This document shows positions 29,505-38,471 of a DNA stretch of 64,000 nucleotides, piece after piece. The position numbers and the translations under genes are program-made. The stretch's first letter is position 1, and every line of letters starts with the position of its first letter. The notes below the pieces were generated by a model, which saw only the letters and a program-made list of their open reading frames with translations, was not told the DNA's origin and searched no databases. Origin of the DNA: Streptomyces sp. NA02950 (GTDB lineage Bacteria > Actinomycetota > Actinomycetes > Streptomycetales > Streptomycetaceae); assembly GCF_013364155.1 (NCBI RefSeq), contig NZ_CP054916.1, forward strand, positions 7,003,001 through 7,067,000, written 5' to 3'.

Positions 29505-29670
29505 AGGCCCTGTCCGGTGGATCTCCGAGGAGGCTGCCCGCGGCGTTTGGTGCCGTGCATCGCACGGCGGAGGGTCGCCCTCGTACTGGGCGTACTCGGG
29601 CGACTCCGACAACGCAGCGAGGTGCGGTGCCAGGCGTCGCGGGCCCGATAAGATCCACCGGACAGGGCCT
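29505..29670. mobile_element. MITE-like element, 166 bp with 20-bp terminal inverted repeats
   Basis: The ends AGGCCCTGTCCGGTGGATCT (29505-29524) and AGATCCACCGGACAGGGCCT (29651-29670) are perfect inverted repeats. The next 25 or so bases inside each end are also imperfectly complementary, and the middle (about 29566-29604) forms another imperfect hairpin, so the whole element can fold on itself. It encodes no transposase. No clear target duplication is visible at the ends. It sits between two genes (ctaA and an ABC permease) and is probably non-autonomous. Confidence 0.75.
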
Positions 29671-29682
29671 AAACCAAGGGGC

Positions 29683-30456
29683 TCATTCCCAGCGGAAGAA
29701 CCGTGCCGCCGCGCCGAGGCCCAGCACCGACCACACCGCCAGGATCCCCAGCTCCCGCCAGGGTGCCGGGCCCCCGTCCTGGAGGACCTCCCGCAGGCCG
29801 CCCGACAGCGCGGAGATCGGCAGCAGCTCCAGCACGCCCCGGACGGCGTCCGGGAACTTGTCCAGCGAGACGATCACCCCGCCCGCGACGAGCAGCAGCA
29901 GGAAGACCAGGTTGGCGGCGGCGAGGGTCGCCTCGGCCTTGAGGGTGCCCGCCATCAGCAGTCCGAGACCGGAGAACGCCGCGGTGCCGAGGATCAGCAG
30001 CAGCGCGACCGCCGCCGGGTTGCCGTGCGGCGACCAGCCCAGTGCCAGCGCGATCGCGGTCAGCAGCGCGATCTGGAGGATCTCGGTGACCAGCACCGAG
30101 CAGGTCTTGGCGGTCATCAGCCCCCACCGGGGCAGCGGGGAGACGGCGAGCCGCTTGAGTACGCCGTACCGCCGCTCGAAGCCGGTGGCGATGGCCTGTC
30201 CGGTGAACGCCGTGGACAGCACGGCCAGCGCCAGCACACCGGGGGCGAGGAAGTCCACGGTCTCGCCGTGGGCACCGGTGTCCACGATGTCGACGCTGCT
30301 GAACAGCACCAGCACCAGGGACGGGATGACCACGGTCAGCAGCAGCTGCTCACCGTTGCGCAGCAGCATCCGGGTCTCCAGGGCGGCCTGCGCCCGGATC
30401 ATCCGCAGCAGCGGCGCGGCCCCCGGGTCGGGGCGGAAAGTACCGGTGGCGGTCAC
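29683..30456 (-). CDS. ABC-2 type transporter permease
   Basis: This 257-residue membrane protein is of the ABC-2 (daunorubicin/DrrB-like) permease family. There are about six hydrophobic segments: LLTVVIPSLVLVLF, VLALAVLSTAFTGQAIAT, LLTAIALALGW and others. The cytoplasmic loop ERRYGVLKRLAVSPLPR is the family ABC-2 signature that contacts the ATPase. The GTG start overlaps the ATPase stop by four bases, so the two are coupled as an exporter. The substrate is unknown; drug or metabolite efflux is the usual role. Confidence 0.9.
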   Translation of the reverse strand: MTATGTFRPDPGAAPLLRMIRAQAALETRMLLRNGEQLLLTVVIPSLVLVLFSSVDIVDTGAHGETVDFLAPGVLALAVLSTAFTGQAIATGFERRYGVLKRLAVSPLPRWGLMTAKTCSVLVTEILQIALLTAIALALGWSPHGNPAAVALLLILGTAAFSGLGLLMAGTLKAEATLAAANLVFLLLLVAGGVIVSLDKFPDAVRGVLELLPISALSGGLREVLQDGGPAPWRELGILAVWSVLGLGAAARFFRWE

Positions 30457-31379
30457 GCGCGCAGCTCCTTACCGGTGAGCTCCAGGAAGACGTCCTCGAG
30501 GGTGTGCCGCTCGACCGAGATCCGGTCCGGCATCACCCCGTTCTGCGCACACCACGAGGTGACGGTGGCCAGCAGCTGCGGGTTGACCTTGCCGGTGACG
30601 CGGTAGCCGCCGGGGGTCAGCTCGTCGGCCGAGCTGTCGGCGGGCAGCGCCTTGAGCAGCGAGGCCAGGTCGAGCGCGGGGCGGCCGGTGAAGCGCAGGG
30701 TGTTCTCGGCGCCGCCGCGGCACAGCTCCTCGGGGCTGCCGTCGGCGATCACCTTGCCGCCGTCGATGATCGCGACGTGGTCGGCGAGCTGTTCGGCCTC
30801 GTCCATGTAGTGCGTGGTCAGCACGAGGGTGACCCCGTCCTGGCGCAGCTCGCGGATGAGGTCCCAGGTGGCGCGGCGGGCCTGCGGGTCGAGACCGGCG
30901 GTCGGCTCGTCGAGGAAGACCAGCTCGGGGCGGCCGACGACGGCCATGGCGAGGGCGAGCCGCTGCTGCTGGCCGCCGGAGAGCCTGCGGTAGGTGGTGC
31001 GGCCGCAGGAGCCGAGGCCCAGCCGCTCGATCAGCAGATCCACGTCCACCGGGTTGGCGTGCAGGGAGGCGGTGTGCCGCAGCATCTCTTCTGCGCGCGC
31101 GCCGGAATAAACGCCTCCGGACTGGAGCATCACACCGATCCGCGGCCGCAGTGCCGCCGCGTGCCGGACCGGGTCCAGGCCGAATATGCGCACCGTCCCG
31201 GCGTCGGGGCGGCGGTACCCCTCGCAGGTCTCGACGGTGGTGGTCTTGCCGGCCCCGTTGGGCCCGAGAACGGCGCTGACGCCGCCGCGCGGGACGGACA
31301 GGTCGAGCCCGTCGACGGCGGTCTTCGAGCCGTACCGTTTGACCAGGCCGACGACCTCGACCGCGGGCTCTTCTCGCAT
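30453..31379 (-). CDS. ABC transporter ATP-binding protein (DrrA-like)
   Basis: This 308-residue ATPase drives the adjacent ABC-2 permease. It has Walker A GPNGAGKTTT, the Q-loop region, signature LSGGQQQRLALAMA, Walker B LVFLDEPTAGLDPQ and the H-loop THYMDEAEQLA. After the ATPase comes a C-terminal domain (SLLKALPADSSADELTPGGYR) as in DrrA-type exporters. ATG 31379 is chosen because the family start (AVEVVGLVKRYGSK) follows directly; no clear ribosome binding site is visible. It is divergent from sufR, with an iron-box-like palindrome between them. Confidence 0.92.
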   Translation of the reverse strand: MREEPAVEVVGLVKRYGSKTAVDGLDLSVPRGGVSAVLGPNGAGKTTTVETCEGYRRPDAGTVRIFGLDPVRHAAALRPRIGVMLQSGGVYSGARAEEMLRHTASLHANPVDVDLLIERLGLGSCGRTTYRRLSGGQQQRLALAMAVVGRPELVFLDEPTAGLDPQARRATWDLIRELRQDGVTLVLTTHYMDEAEQLADHVAIIDGGKVIADGSPEELCRGGAENTLRFTGRPALDLASLLKALPADSSADELTPGGYRVTGKVNPQLLATVTSWCAQNGVMPDRISVERHTLEDVFLELTGKELRA

Positions 31380-31462
31380 GCCGGGCAGTCTACGAATCGC
31401 CGGGGGCGCCGTGGGCGGCAGGGCGGAAGTGGGACTCCCCGGAACCGCATCGCCGCAGGTGA

Positions 31463-31480
31463 ACTTAGGTGTGCCTAAGT
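31463..31480. promoter_or_regulatory. DtxR/IdeR-type iron-box-like palindrome
   Basis: ACTTAGG-TGTG-CCTAAGT is an 18-bp inverted repeat with perfect 7-bp arms. It matches the first two thirds of the actinobacterial iron box TTAGGTTAGGCTAACCTAA (TTAGGT and GCCTAA conserved, last half-site poor). It lies 84 bp upstream of the ABC ATPase start and 71 bp upstream of the sufR start. Confidence 0.45.
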
Positions 31481-31537
31481 GATGCACTCCACCGAAGGGT
31501 GCCTCCGCCCTCGCTTGTATGTCACCCGGGAATTACG

Positions 31538-31551
31538 CAACAATGGCGTTG
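31538..31551. promoter_or_regulatory. SufR-type operator overlapping the sufR start
   Basis: CAAC-AATGGC-GTTG matches exactly the CAAC-N6-GTTG motif that I recall being reported for Streptomyces SufR. Its last base is the first base of the proposed GTG start codon, so SufR would block its own operon at the transcription or translation start. Confidence 0.65.
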
Positions 31552-32360
31552 TGAAATACGCGAGCGAGGCTCCGAAGGCACGCGCGGCCGAGACGGCCGC
31601 GCGGTCTGGCATGCCTGTGTCCGCGTCCGATGAGCAGCACGGCACCCGTAACAAGGTGGCCCGCTCCATCCTCGATCACGGCCCCTCCACCGCGGCCGAG
31701 CTCGCGCTGCGGCTGGAGCTGACCCAGGCGGCCGTCCGCCGCCACCTCGACACCCTTGTCGCCGACGGCGTCGTCGAGCCCCGGGAGAAGAGGGTGTACG
31801 GGGCGCGGGGGCGCGGCCGCCCGGCCAAGGTCTTCGCACTCACCGACTGCGGCCGTGACGCCTTCGACCAGGCCTACGACACGCTGGCCGTCGACGCCCT
31901 GCGCTGGATCGAGCAGAGCGCCGGGGGCGGCGAGGCCGGGCGGGCCGCCGTCGCGGCGTTCGCCCGCGCCCGGCTGGCCGCTCAGGCCGAGGTATACCGC
32001 GGTGCCGTCGAGGCCGCCGACCCCAGCGGCCGTACCCAGGCCCTGGCGGGCGCGCTGTCCGCCGACGGGTACGCTGCTACGGCGCGCAGCGCGCCGGTCG
32101 GCGAACAGCTCTGCCAGCACCACTGCCCGGTCGCCCACGCAGCCGAGCGATATCCGCAGCTGTGCGAGGCGGAGACCGAGGTCTTCTCCCAGCTGCTCGG
32201 GACTCATGTGCAGCGTCTGGCCACCATCGCCCATGGCGACGGAGTGTGCACGACGTTCATTCCGAAGACCGACAGAACCGATTCGGCCGCGCAGGCCGAT
32301 CCCCGTACCACCAAGACCACCACCGCATCTGCCAGCACGGCCGGGAGGAACCCCGAATGA
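31551..32360 (+). CDS. sufR: SufR-type Fe-S-sensing repressor of the suf operon
   Basis: This 269-residue ArsR/MarR-like winged-helix regulator probably senses an Fe-S cluster and represses suf. The N-terminal HTH is [24 protein letters not shown], followed by the wing [12 protein letters not shown]. The C-terminal part has Cys188, Cys192 (CQHHC) and Cys205 (QLCEAE), the likely cluster ligands. The start is GTG 31551 by fit to the family; with no ribosome binding site and a box ending on the start, the message may be leaderless. ATG 31611 is an alternative. It overlaps sufB by ATGA. Confidence 0.9.
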   Translation: MKYASEAPKARAAETAARSGMPVSASDEQHGTRNKVARSILDHGPSTAAELALRLELTQAAVRRHLDTLVADGVVEPREKRVYGARGRGRPAKVFALTDCGRDAFDQAYDTLAVDALRWIEQSAGGGEAGRAAVAAFARARLAAQAEVYRGAVEAADPSGRTQALAGALSADGYAATARSAPVGEQLCQHHCPVAHAAERYPQLCEAETEVFSQLLGTHVQRLATIAHGDGVCTTFIPKTDRTDSAAQADPRTTKTTTASASTAGRNPE

Positions 32361-33778
32361 CTCTCCCCACGGAGACCGCTCACCCCGAGCTCGAGGGCCT
32401 GGGCAACTACGAGTACGGCTGGGCCGACTCCGACGTGGCCGGCGCTTCGGCCAAGCGTGGCCTCTCCGAGGACGTCGTGCGCGACATCTCGGGGAAGAAG
32501 TCCGAGCCGGAGTGGATGCTCAAGCTCCGGCTGAAGGGCCTGAAGCTCTTCGACAAGAAGCCCATGCCCACCTGGGGCTCGGACCTGTCCGGGATCGACT
32601 TCGACAACATCAAGTACTTCGTGCGTTCCACGGAGCAGCAGGCCGCCTCCTGGGAGGAGCTGCCCGAGGACATCAAGAACACCTACGACAAGCTGGGCAT
32701 CCCGGAGGCCGAGAAGCAGCGCCTGGTCGCCGGTGTCGCCGCCCAGTACGAGTCCGAGGTCGTCTACCACAAGATCCGTGAGGACCTCGAGGAGCAGGGC
32801 GTCATCTTCCTCGACACCGACACCGGTCTGCGGGAGCACCCGGAGCTGTTCAAGGAGTACTTCGGCTCGGTGATCCCGGCGGGCGACAACAAGTTCGCCT
32901 CGCTGAACACGGCGGTGTGGTCCGGCGGCTCGTTCATCTACGTGCCCAAGGGCGTCCATGTGGAGATCCCGCTCCAGGCCTACTTCCGGATCAACACGGA
33001 GAACATGGGCCAGTTCGAGCGGACCCTGATCATCGTCGACGAGGACGCCTACGTCCACTACGTCGAAGGCTGCACCGCGCCGATCTACAAGTCGGACTCG
33101 CTGCACTCCGCGGTCGTCGAGATCATCGTCAAGAAGGGCGCCCGCTGCCGCTACACGACCATCCAGAACTGGTCGAACAACGTCTACAACCTGGTCACCA
33201 AGCGCGCCGTCGCCTACGAGGGCGCCACCATGGAGTGGGTCGACGGCAACATCGGCTCCAAGGTGACCATGAAGTACCCCGCCGTCTACCTGATGGGCGA
33301 GCACGCCAAGGGCGAGACCCTGTCCATCGCCTTCGCGGGCGAGGGCCAGCACCAGGACGCCGGAGCCAAGATGGTCCACATGGCGCCGCACACCTCGTCC
33401 AACATCGTCTCCAAGTCGGTGGCGCGCGGTGGTGGCCGTACCTCCTACCGCGGGCTGATCGAGATCGGCGAGGGCGCGGAGGGCTCCAAGTCCAATGTCC
33501 TCTGTGACGCCCTGCTGGTGGACACCGTCTCCCGGTCCGACACCTACCCGTATGTGGACGTCCGCGAGGACGATGTGTCCATGGGCCACGAGGCGACCGT
33601 CTCCAAGGTCAGTGACGACCAGCTCTTCTACCTGATGAGCCGTGGTCTGTCGGAGGACGAGGCCATGGCGATGATCGTCCGCGGCTTCGTCGAGCCGATC
33701 GCGCGCGAGCTGCCCATGGAGTACGCGCTGGAGCTCAACCGGCTGATCGAGCTGCAGATGGAGGGCGCGGTCGGCTGA
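32357..33778 (+). CDS. sufB: Fe-S cluster assembly scaffold SufB
   Basis: This 473-residue protein is the core of the SufBCD scaffold that builds Fe-S clusters in the cytosol. [40 protein letters not shown] and [20 protein letters not shown] are SufB family blocks on the beta-helix, and [13 protein letters not shown] carries a further conserved Cys used in cluster transfer. ATG 32357 overlaps sufR by four bases with GGGAGGAA upstream. Confidence 0.98.
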   Translation: MTLPTETAHPELEGLGNYEYGWADSDVAGASAKRGLSEDVVRDISGKKSEPEWMLKLRLKGLKLFDKKPMPTWGSDLSGIDFDNIKYFVRSTEQQAASWEELPEDIKNTYDKLGIPEAEKQRLVAGVAAQYESEVVYHKIREDLEEQGVIFLDTDTGLREHPELFKEYFGSVIPAGDNKFASLNTAVWSGGSFIYVPKGVHVEIPLQAYFRINTENMGQFERTLIIVDEDAYVHYVEGCTAPIYKSDSLHSAVVEIIVKKGARCRYTTIQNWSNNVYNLVTKRAVAYEGATMEWVDGNIGSKVTMKYPAVYLMGEHAKGETLSIAFAGEGQHQDAGAKMVHMAPHTSSNIVSKSVARGGGRTSYRGLIEIGEGAEGSKSNVLCDALLVDTVSRSDTYPYVDVREDDVSMGHEATVSKVSDDQLFYLMSRGLSEDEAMAMIVRGFVEPIARELPMEYALELNRLIELQMEGAVG

Positions 33779-33859
33779 CGCCACCGCCCTTCCCGCCCCG
33801 CCGCACCGGGGCACCCCCGTGAGAGCCACAGAAGGCAGAAAGCGAGCAGTACGACAGCC

Positions 33860-35029
33860 ATGGCTGAAACCATTCCCGCCGGATCCACTACGGACGGTGT
33901 CATCCAGGTGGGCCAGCCCACCGATGCGCGGGTCAGCGCCCCCGCGTCGTACGACGTGGCCGACTTCCCCGTGCCCCACGGCCGGGAGGAGGACTGGCGG
34001 TTCACCCCGCTGGAGCGGCTGCGCGGCCTCCACGACGGCACCGCTGTCGCCGACGGCGGCGTCAAGGTCGAGGTGAGCGCCCCCGAGGGCGTCACCGTCG
34101 AGACCGTGGGCCGTGACGACGCGCGCCTGGGCAAGGCCGGCAAGCCGGTGGACCGGGTGGCGGCCCAGGCGTACAGCTCCTTCGAGAAGGCGTCGGTCGT
34201 CTCGGTGCCCAAGGAGACGGTGCTCACCGAGCCGGTGCGGATCTCCGTGCACGGCGAGGGCGGCACCGCCTTCGGCCACCAGCTCATCGAGCTCGACGCC
34301 TTCGCCGAGGCCGTGGTGGTCATCGACCACACCGGTGACGCCACCCTCGCCGCCAACGTCGAGTACGTGCTCGGCGACGGCGCCAAGCTCACCGTGGTCT
34401 CCGTCCAGGACTGGGACGACGCCGCCGTCCACGCCGGCCAGCACACCGCGCTGGTCGGCCGGGACGCGAGCTTCAAGTCCGTGGTCGTCACCTTCGGCGG
34501 CGACCTGGTGCGGCTCCACCCGCGGGTGATCTACGGCGCCCCCGGCGGTGAGGCCGAGCTCTACGGCCTGTACTTCACCGACAACGGCCAGCACCAGGAG
34601 CACCGGCTCTTCATCGACCACGACACCCCGCACTGCCGGAGCAACGTGGCCTACAAGGGCGCGCTCCAGGGCAAGGACGCCCACGCGGTCTGGATCGGCG
34701 ACGTACTGATCCGCGCCGAGGCCGAGGGCACCGACACCTACGAGCTCAACCGCAACCTGGTCCTCACCGACGGCGCCCGCGTCGACTCGGTGCCCAACCT
34801 GGAGATCGAGACCGGCGAGATCGTCGGTGCCGGCCACGCCAGCGCCACCGGCCGCTTCGAGGACGAGCAGCTGTTCTACCTGATGGCGCGCGGCATCCCG
34901 GCCGACGAGGCCCGCCGTCTGGTGGTCCGCGGCTTCTTCGCCGAGCTCGTCCAGCAGATCGGCATCCCCGAGCTGGAGGAGCGCCTGATCGCCAAGATCG
35001 AGGCAGAGCTGGAGGCGTCCGTAGGATGA
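33860..35029 (+). CDS. sufD: Fe-S cluster assembly protein SufD
   Basis: This 389-residue SufB paralogue forms the SufBC2D complex. It has the shorter SufD pattern: FPVPHGREEDWRFTPLERL at the N-terminus, a degenerate beta-helix, and the C-terminal EDEQLFYLMARGIPADEARRLVVRGFF core shared with SufB, including HCRSNVAYKGAL. An 81-bp gap follows sufB, with a weak ribosome binding site. Its stop overlaps the ferredoxin start (ATGA). Confidence 0.95.
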   Translation: MAETIPAGSTTDGVIQVGQPTDARVSAPASYDVADFPVPHGREEDWRFTPLERLRGLHDGTAVADGGVKVEVSAPEGVTVETVGRDDARLGKAGKPVDRVAAQAYSSFEKASVVSVPKETVLTEPVRISVHGEGGTAFGHQLIELDAFAEAVVVIDHTGDATLAANVEYVLGDGAKLTVVSVQDWDDAAVHAGQHTALVGRDASFKSVVVTFGGDLVRLHPRVIYGAPGGEAELYGLYFTDNGQHQEHRLFIDHDTPHCRSNVAYKGALQGKDAHAVWIGDVLIRAEAEGTDTYELNRNLVLTDGARVDSVPNLEIETGEIVGAGHASATGRFEDEQLFYLMARGIPADEARRLVVRGFFAELVQQIGIPELEERLIAKIEAELEASVG

Positions 35030-35349
35030 CCGAGATCTTCGTACGCGCCTGCGCCCTGGCCGAGCTCGAGGAGGACACCCCCAAGCGGGTCGAGCTCGAG
35101 GGCGTACCGATCGCGCTCGTCCGCACCGAGGGCGAGGTGTTCGCGGTCAACGACATCTGCACGCACGCGAACGTCTCGCTGTCCGAAGGCGAGGTCGAGG
35201 ACTGTCAGATCGAGTGCTGGCTGCACGGCTCCAGCTTCGATCTGCGCACCGGCAAGCCGTCCGGGCTTCCCGCCACGCGCCCCGTCCCCGTATACCCCGT
35301 AAAGATCGAAGGGGACGACGTGCTCGTCTCCGTCACCCAGGAGTCCTGA
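35026..35349 (+). CDS. Rieske-type ferredoxin of the suf operon
   Basis: This 107-residue soluble [2Fe-2S] protein has Rieske ligands CTHANVSL and CWLHGSSFDL, so it binds a cluster by two Cys and two His. It resembles the small ferredoxin subunits of ring-hydroxylating oxygenases but lies inside the suf operon between sufD and sufC, as is usual in actinobacteria. It probably gives electrons for cluster assembly, though that is inference. Overlap with sufD is four bases; sufC follows after seven. Confidence 0.93.
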   Translation: MTEIFVRACALAELEEDTPKRVELEGVPIALVRTEGEVFAVNDICTHANVSLSEGEVEDCQIECWLHGSSFDLRTGKPSGLPATRPVPVYPVKIEGDDVLVSVTQES

Positions 35350-35356
35350 GGCACCC

Positions 35357-36121
35357 ATGGCAACGCTTGAGATTCACGACCTGCACGTCTCCGTCGAGGC
35401 CGAGGGCGGCCCCCGCGAGATCCTGCGCGGCGTCGACCTGACCGTGAAGCAGGGCGAGACGCACGCCATCATGGGCCCCAACGGCTCCGGCAAGTCCACC
35501 CTGGCCTACTCGCTGGCCGGTCACCCGAAGTACACCATCACCGGCGGCACCGTCACCCTCGACGGTGAGAACGTGCTGGAGATGTCCGTCGACGAGCGCG
35601 CCCGCGCCGGTGTCTTCCTCGCCATGCAGTACCCGGTCGAGGTGCCCGGCGTCTCCGTCTCCAACTTCCTGCGCACCTCCGCCACCGCCATCCGCGGTGA
35701 GGCCCCCAAGCTGCGCACCTGGGTCAAGGAGGTCAAGGAGGCCATGGAGCGCCTCCAGATCGACCCCTCCTTCGCCGAGCGCAATGTCAACGAGGGCTTC
35801 TCCGGTGGTGAGAAGAAGCGTCACGAGATCCTTCAGCTGGAGCTGCTGAAGCCCGCCATCGCGATCCTCGACGAGACCGACTCCGGCCTCGACGTGGACG
35901 CCCTGCGGGTGGTCTCCGAGGGCGTCAACCGCGTCCGGGAGTCCGGCCAGGTCGGCACCCTGCTGATCACCCACTACACCCGCATCCTGCGGTACATCAA
36001 GCCCGACCACGTCCACGTGTTCGCCGCGGGCCGGATCGCCGAGTCCGGCGGCCCGGAGCTGGCCGACAAGCTGGAGGAAGAGGGCTACGAGGAGTACGTG
36101 AAGGGAGGCGCGTCCACGTGA
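35357..36121 (+). CDS. sufC: Fe-S cluster assembly ATPase SufC
   Basis: This 254-residue ABC-type ATPase energises the SufBCD scaffold. Walker A is GPNGSGKSTLAYSLAG, the family-specific segment is NVNEGFSGGEKKRHEILQLE (the signature), and Walker B is IAILDETDSGLDVDAL. It is soluble with no transmembrane partner. ATG 35357 starts seven bases after the ferredoxin; its end overlaps sufS by GTGA. Confidence 0.98.
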   Translation: MATLEIHDLHVSVEAEGGPREILRGVDLTVKQGETHAIMGPNGSGKSTLAYSLAGHPKYTITGGTVTLDGENVLEMSVDERARAGVFLAMQYPVEVPGVSVSNFLRTSATAIRGEAPKLRTWVKEVKEAMERLQIDPSFAERNVNEGFSGGEKKRHEILQLELLKPAIAILDETDSGLDVDALRVVSEGVNRVRESGQVGTLLITHYTRILRYIKPDHVHVFAAGRIAESGGPELADKLEEEGYEEYVKGGAST

Positions 36122-37374
36122 CACAGCTGCCGGGCCTCCTCGACACCGAGGCGATCCGCAAGGACTTCCCCATCCTGGACCGCGTGGTCCATGACGGGAA
36201 GAAGCTCGTCTACCTGGACAACGCGGCCACTTCCCAGAAGCCGCGCCAGGTCCTGGACGCGCTGAACACCTACTACGAGCGCTCCAACGCCAATGTGCAC
36301 CGTGGTGTCCATGTGCTCGCCGAAGAGGCCACGGCGCTGTACGAGGGCGCCCGCGACAAGGTCGCCGGCTTCATCAACGCGCCCAGCCGCGACGAGGTGA
36401 TCTTCACCAAGAACGCCTCGGAGTCGCTGAACCTCGTGGCCAACATGCTCGGCTGGGCGGATGAGCCCTACCGGGTGGACCGCGAGACCGAGATCGTCAT
36501 CACCGAGATGGAGCACCACTCCAACATCGTTCCGTGGCAGCTGCTCTCGCAGCGCACCGGCGCGAAGCTGAAGTGGTTCGGGCTCACCGACGACGGCCGT
36601 CTGGACCTGTCGGAGATCGAGCAGGTCATCACCGAGAAGACCAAGGTCGTCTCGTTCGTCCTGGTCTCCAACATCCTGGGCACGGTCAACCCGGTCGAGG
36701 CGATCGTCCGCCGCGCCCAGGACGTGGGTGCCCTGGTCGTCGTCGACGCCTCCCAGGCCGCTCCGCACATGCCCCTGGACGTTCAGGCCCTCCAGGCCGA
36801 CTTCGTGGCCTTCACCGGCCACAAGATGTGCGGCCCGGACGGGGTCGGGGTGCTGTGGGGCCGCCAGGAGCTGCTGGAGGACCTGCCCCCGTTCCTCGGC
36901 GGCGGCGAGATGATCGAGACCGTCTCGATGCACTCCTCGACCTACGCCCCCGCACCGCACAAGTTCGAGGCCGGTACGCCCCCGATCGCCCAGGCCGTCG
37001 GCCTCGGCGCGGCGGTGGACTATCTGACCTCGGTCGGCATGGACAACATCGCCCGCCATGAGCACGCCCTCACCCACTACGCGGTCGGCAGGCTCCTGGA
37101 GGTCCCCGAGCTGCGCATCATCGGCCCCACCACGGCCGAGGAGCGCGGTGCCGCGATCTCCTTCACCCTTGGCGACATCCACCCCCACGACGTGGGTCAG
37201 GTGCTCGACGAGCAGGGCGTCGCGGTCCGGGTCGGCCACCACTGTGCCCGCCCCGTCTGCCTGCGCTACGGAATTCCCGCGACCACGCGGGCGTCGTTCT
37301 ATCTGTACTCCACGCCGGCCGAGGTCGATGCCTTGGTGGAGGGCCTGGAGCACGTACGGAACTTCTTCGGGTAG
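36118..37374 (+). CDS. sufS: Cysteine desulfurase SufS
   Basis: This 418-residue PLP enzyme of the type II (SufS/CsdA) class takes sulfur from cysteine. YLDNAATSQKP, ITEMEHHSNIVPW and DASQAAPHM place it in the class V aminotransferase fold. Lys236 in FTGHKMCGPDG is the PLP lysine, and Cys376 in VGHHCARPVC is the catalytic persulfide cysteine. The GTG start overlaps sufC by four bases. sufU follows after ten bases. Confidence 0.97.
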   Translation: MTQLPGLLDTEAIRKDFPILDRVVHDGKKLVYLDNAATSQKPRQVLDALNTYYERSNANVHRGVHVLAEEATALYEGARDKVAGFINAPSRDEVIFTKNASESLNLVANMLGWADEPYRVDRETEIVITEMEHHSNIVPWQLLSQRTGAKLKWFGLTDDGRLDLSEIEQVITEKTKVVSFVLVSNILGTVNPVEAIVRRAQDVGALVVVDASQAAPHMPLDVQALQADFVAFTGHKMCGPDGVGVLWGRQELLEDLPPFLGGGEMIETVSMHSSTYAPAPHKFEAGTPPIAQAVGLGAAVDYLTSVGMDNIARHEHALTHYAVGRLLEVPELRIIGPTTAEERGAAISFTLGDIHPHDVGQVLDEQGVAVRVGHHCARPVCLRYGIPATTRASFYLYSTPAEVDALVEGLEHVRNFFG

Positions 37375-37384
37375 GGGCGACCGC

Positions 37385-37849
37385 GTGAAACTGGATTCGA
37401 TGTACCAGGACGTCATCCTGGACCACTACAAGCACCCCCACGGACGGGGGCTGAGGGACGGCGACGCAGAGGTACACCACGTCAATCCCACCTGCGGTGA
37501 CGAGATCACCCTGCGGGTGCGGCTCGACGGCGAGACGATCGAGGACGTCAGCTACGAGGGACAGGGCTGTTCGATCAGCCAGGCCAGCGCGTCCGTGCTC
37601 AATGAATTGCTGGTGGGCAAGGAGCTGAGCGAGGCTCGCAGGATCCAGGAGACGTTTCTGGAGCTGATGCAGTCCAAGGGGCAGACCGTTCCGGATGACG
37701 CCATGGAGGAGGTGCTGGAGGACGCGGTCGCGTTCGCCGGTGTCTCCAAGTACCCGGCCCGAGTGAAGTGCGCCCTGCTCAGCTGGATGGCGTGGAAGGA
37801 CGCCACCACGCAGGCGCTCGGCGAAACCGCTGGAGGGAAGACCGCATGA
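37385..37849 (+). CDS. sufU: SufU zinc-dependent sulfur transfer protein
   Basis: This 154-residue SufU/IscU-like protein accepts persulfide sulfur from SufS. The conserved ligands NPTCGDEI, YEGQGCSISQAS and ARVKCALLSW are present (three Cys plus an Asp bind zinc in SufU). The insert between the second and third Cys is typical of Gram-positive SufU. GTG 37385 starts ten bases after sufS. Its stop overlaps the next gene by ATGA. Confidence 0.95.
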   Translation: MKLDSMYQDVILDHYKHPHGRGLRDGDAEVHHVNPTCGDEITLRVRLDGETIEDVSYEGQGCSISQASASVLNELLVGKELSEARRIQETFLELMQSKGQTVPDDAMEEVLEDAVAFAGVSKYPARVKCALLSWMAWKDATTQALGETAGGKTA

Positions 37850-38181
37850 GTGACGATGTGACGACGACCAAGCCCGCCAGCGAGGAAGAGGTCCGCGAGG
37901 CGCTGTACGACGTCGTCGACCCCGAGCTGGGGATCGACGTGGTCAACCTCGGGCTGATCTACGGCATTCACATCGACGACGCCAATATCGCCACCATCGA
38001 CATGACACTGACGTCCGCGGCCTGTCCGCTGACCGATGTCATCGAGGACCAGGCGAAGTCCGCGACCGACGGCATCGTCAACGAGCTGCGGATCAACTGG
38101 GTCTGGATGCCGCCGTGGGGCCCTGACAAGATCACCGACGATGGCCGTGAGCAGCTCCGCGCCCTCGGCTTCAACGTCTGA
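37846..38181 (+). CDS. sufT: SufT/MIP18-family Fe-S assembly factor
   Basis: This 111-residue DUF59 (PaaD/MIP18/SufT) protein has the core VDPELGIDVVNLGLIYGI and the cysteine-bearing MTLTSAACPLTDVI. Members help deliver Fe-S clusters to target proteins. It is the last gene of the suf operon, overlapping sufU by four bases, and is followed by a strong terminator. The symbol is by family and context. Confidence 0.9.
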   Translation: MSDDVTTTKPASEEEVREALYDVVDPELGIDVVNLGLIYGIHIDDANIATIDMTLTSAACPLTDVIEDQAKSATDGIVNELRINWVWMPPWGPDKITDDGREQLRALGFNV

Positions 38182-38211
38182 TCCTGAGCGGCTTCGCCGC
38201 ACCGTTCGCAG

Positions 38212-38240
38212 GGACCCGTGACCGTTGTGGTCACGGGTCC
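38212..38240. terminator. suf operon terminator
   Basis: The perfect 12-bp stem GGACCCGTGACC/GGTCACGGGTCC has a 5-base loop, 30 bases after the sufT stop, and is followed by TTCGCG. Confidence 0.85.
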
Positions 38241-38427
38241 TTCGCGTGTGCACCGGTGCCGGTCCGGGCGCTCGCGGTCACCTTCCGAGCCGGTGGCGGA
38301 GCCGGGCCAGGGCGCGGGCCGCTCGGCGGCGGAGGCGCCGGACCCGCCGTCCGGCCCGTCGCCCGCCCCGTCGTACCGCAGCCCTCGATCATGACGGCTC
38401 CGCCGTAGCCGTCCTGGGCCGTCCGTG

Positions 38428-38471
38428 GTTGTGTACGGCCGTACGCATCGTTGTGTACGCTCGTACGTATG
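38428..38471. promoter_or_regulatory. Tandem 22-bp operator overlapping the efflux start codon
   Basis: Two head-to-tail copies of a 22-bp unit (38428-38449, 38450-38471) share GTTGTGTACG at the left and CGTACGYAT at the right. Each carries an internal GTACG/CGTAC inverted repeat. The second copy ends on the G of the ATG start codon of the SMR gene, so no Shine-Dalgarno exists and the message may be leaderless. A dimeric TetR repressor is the obvious binder. Confidence 0.8.

Noticed and set aside
29505..29670. An intact insertion sequence
   Set aside because: It is only 166 bp with no transposase frame; kept as a MITE-like element instead.
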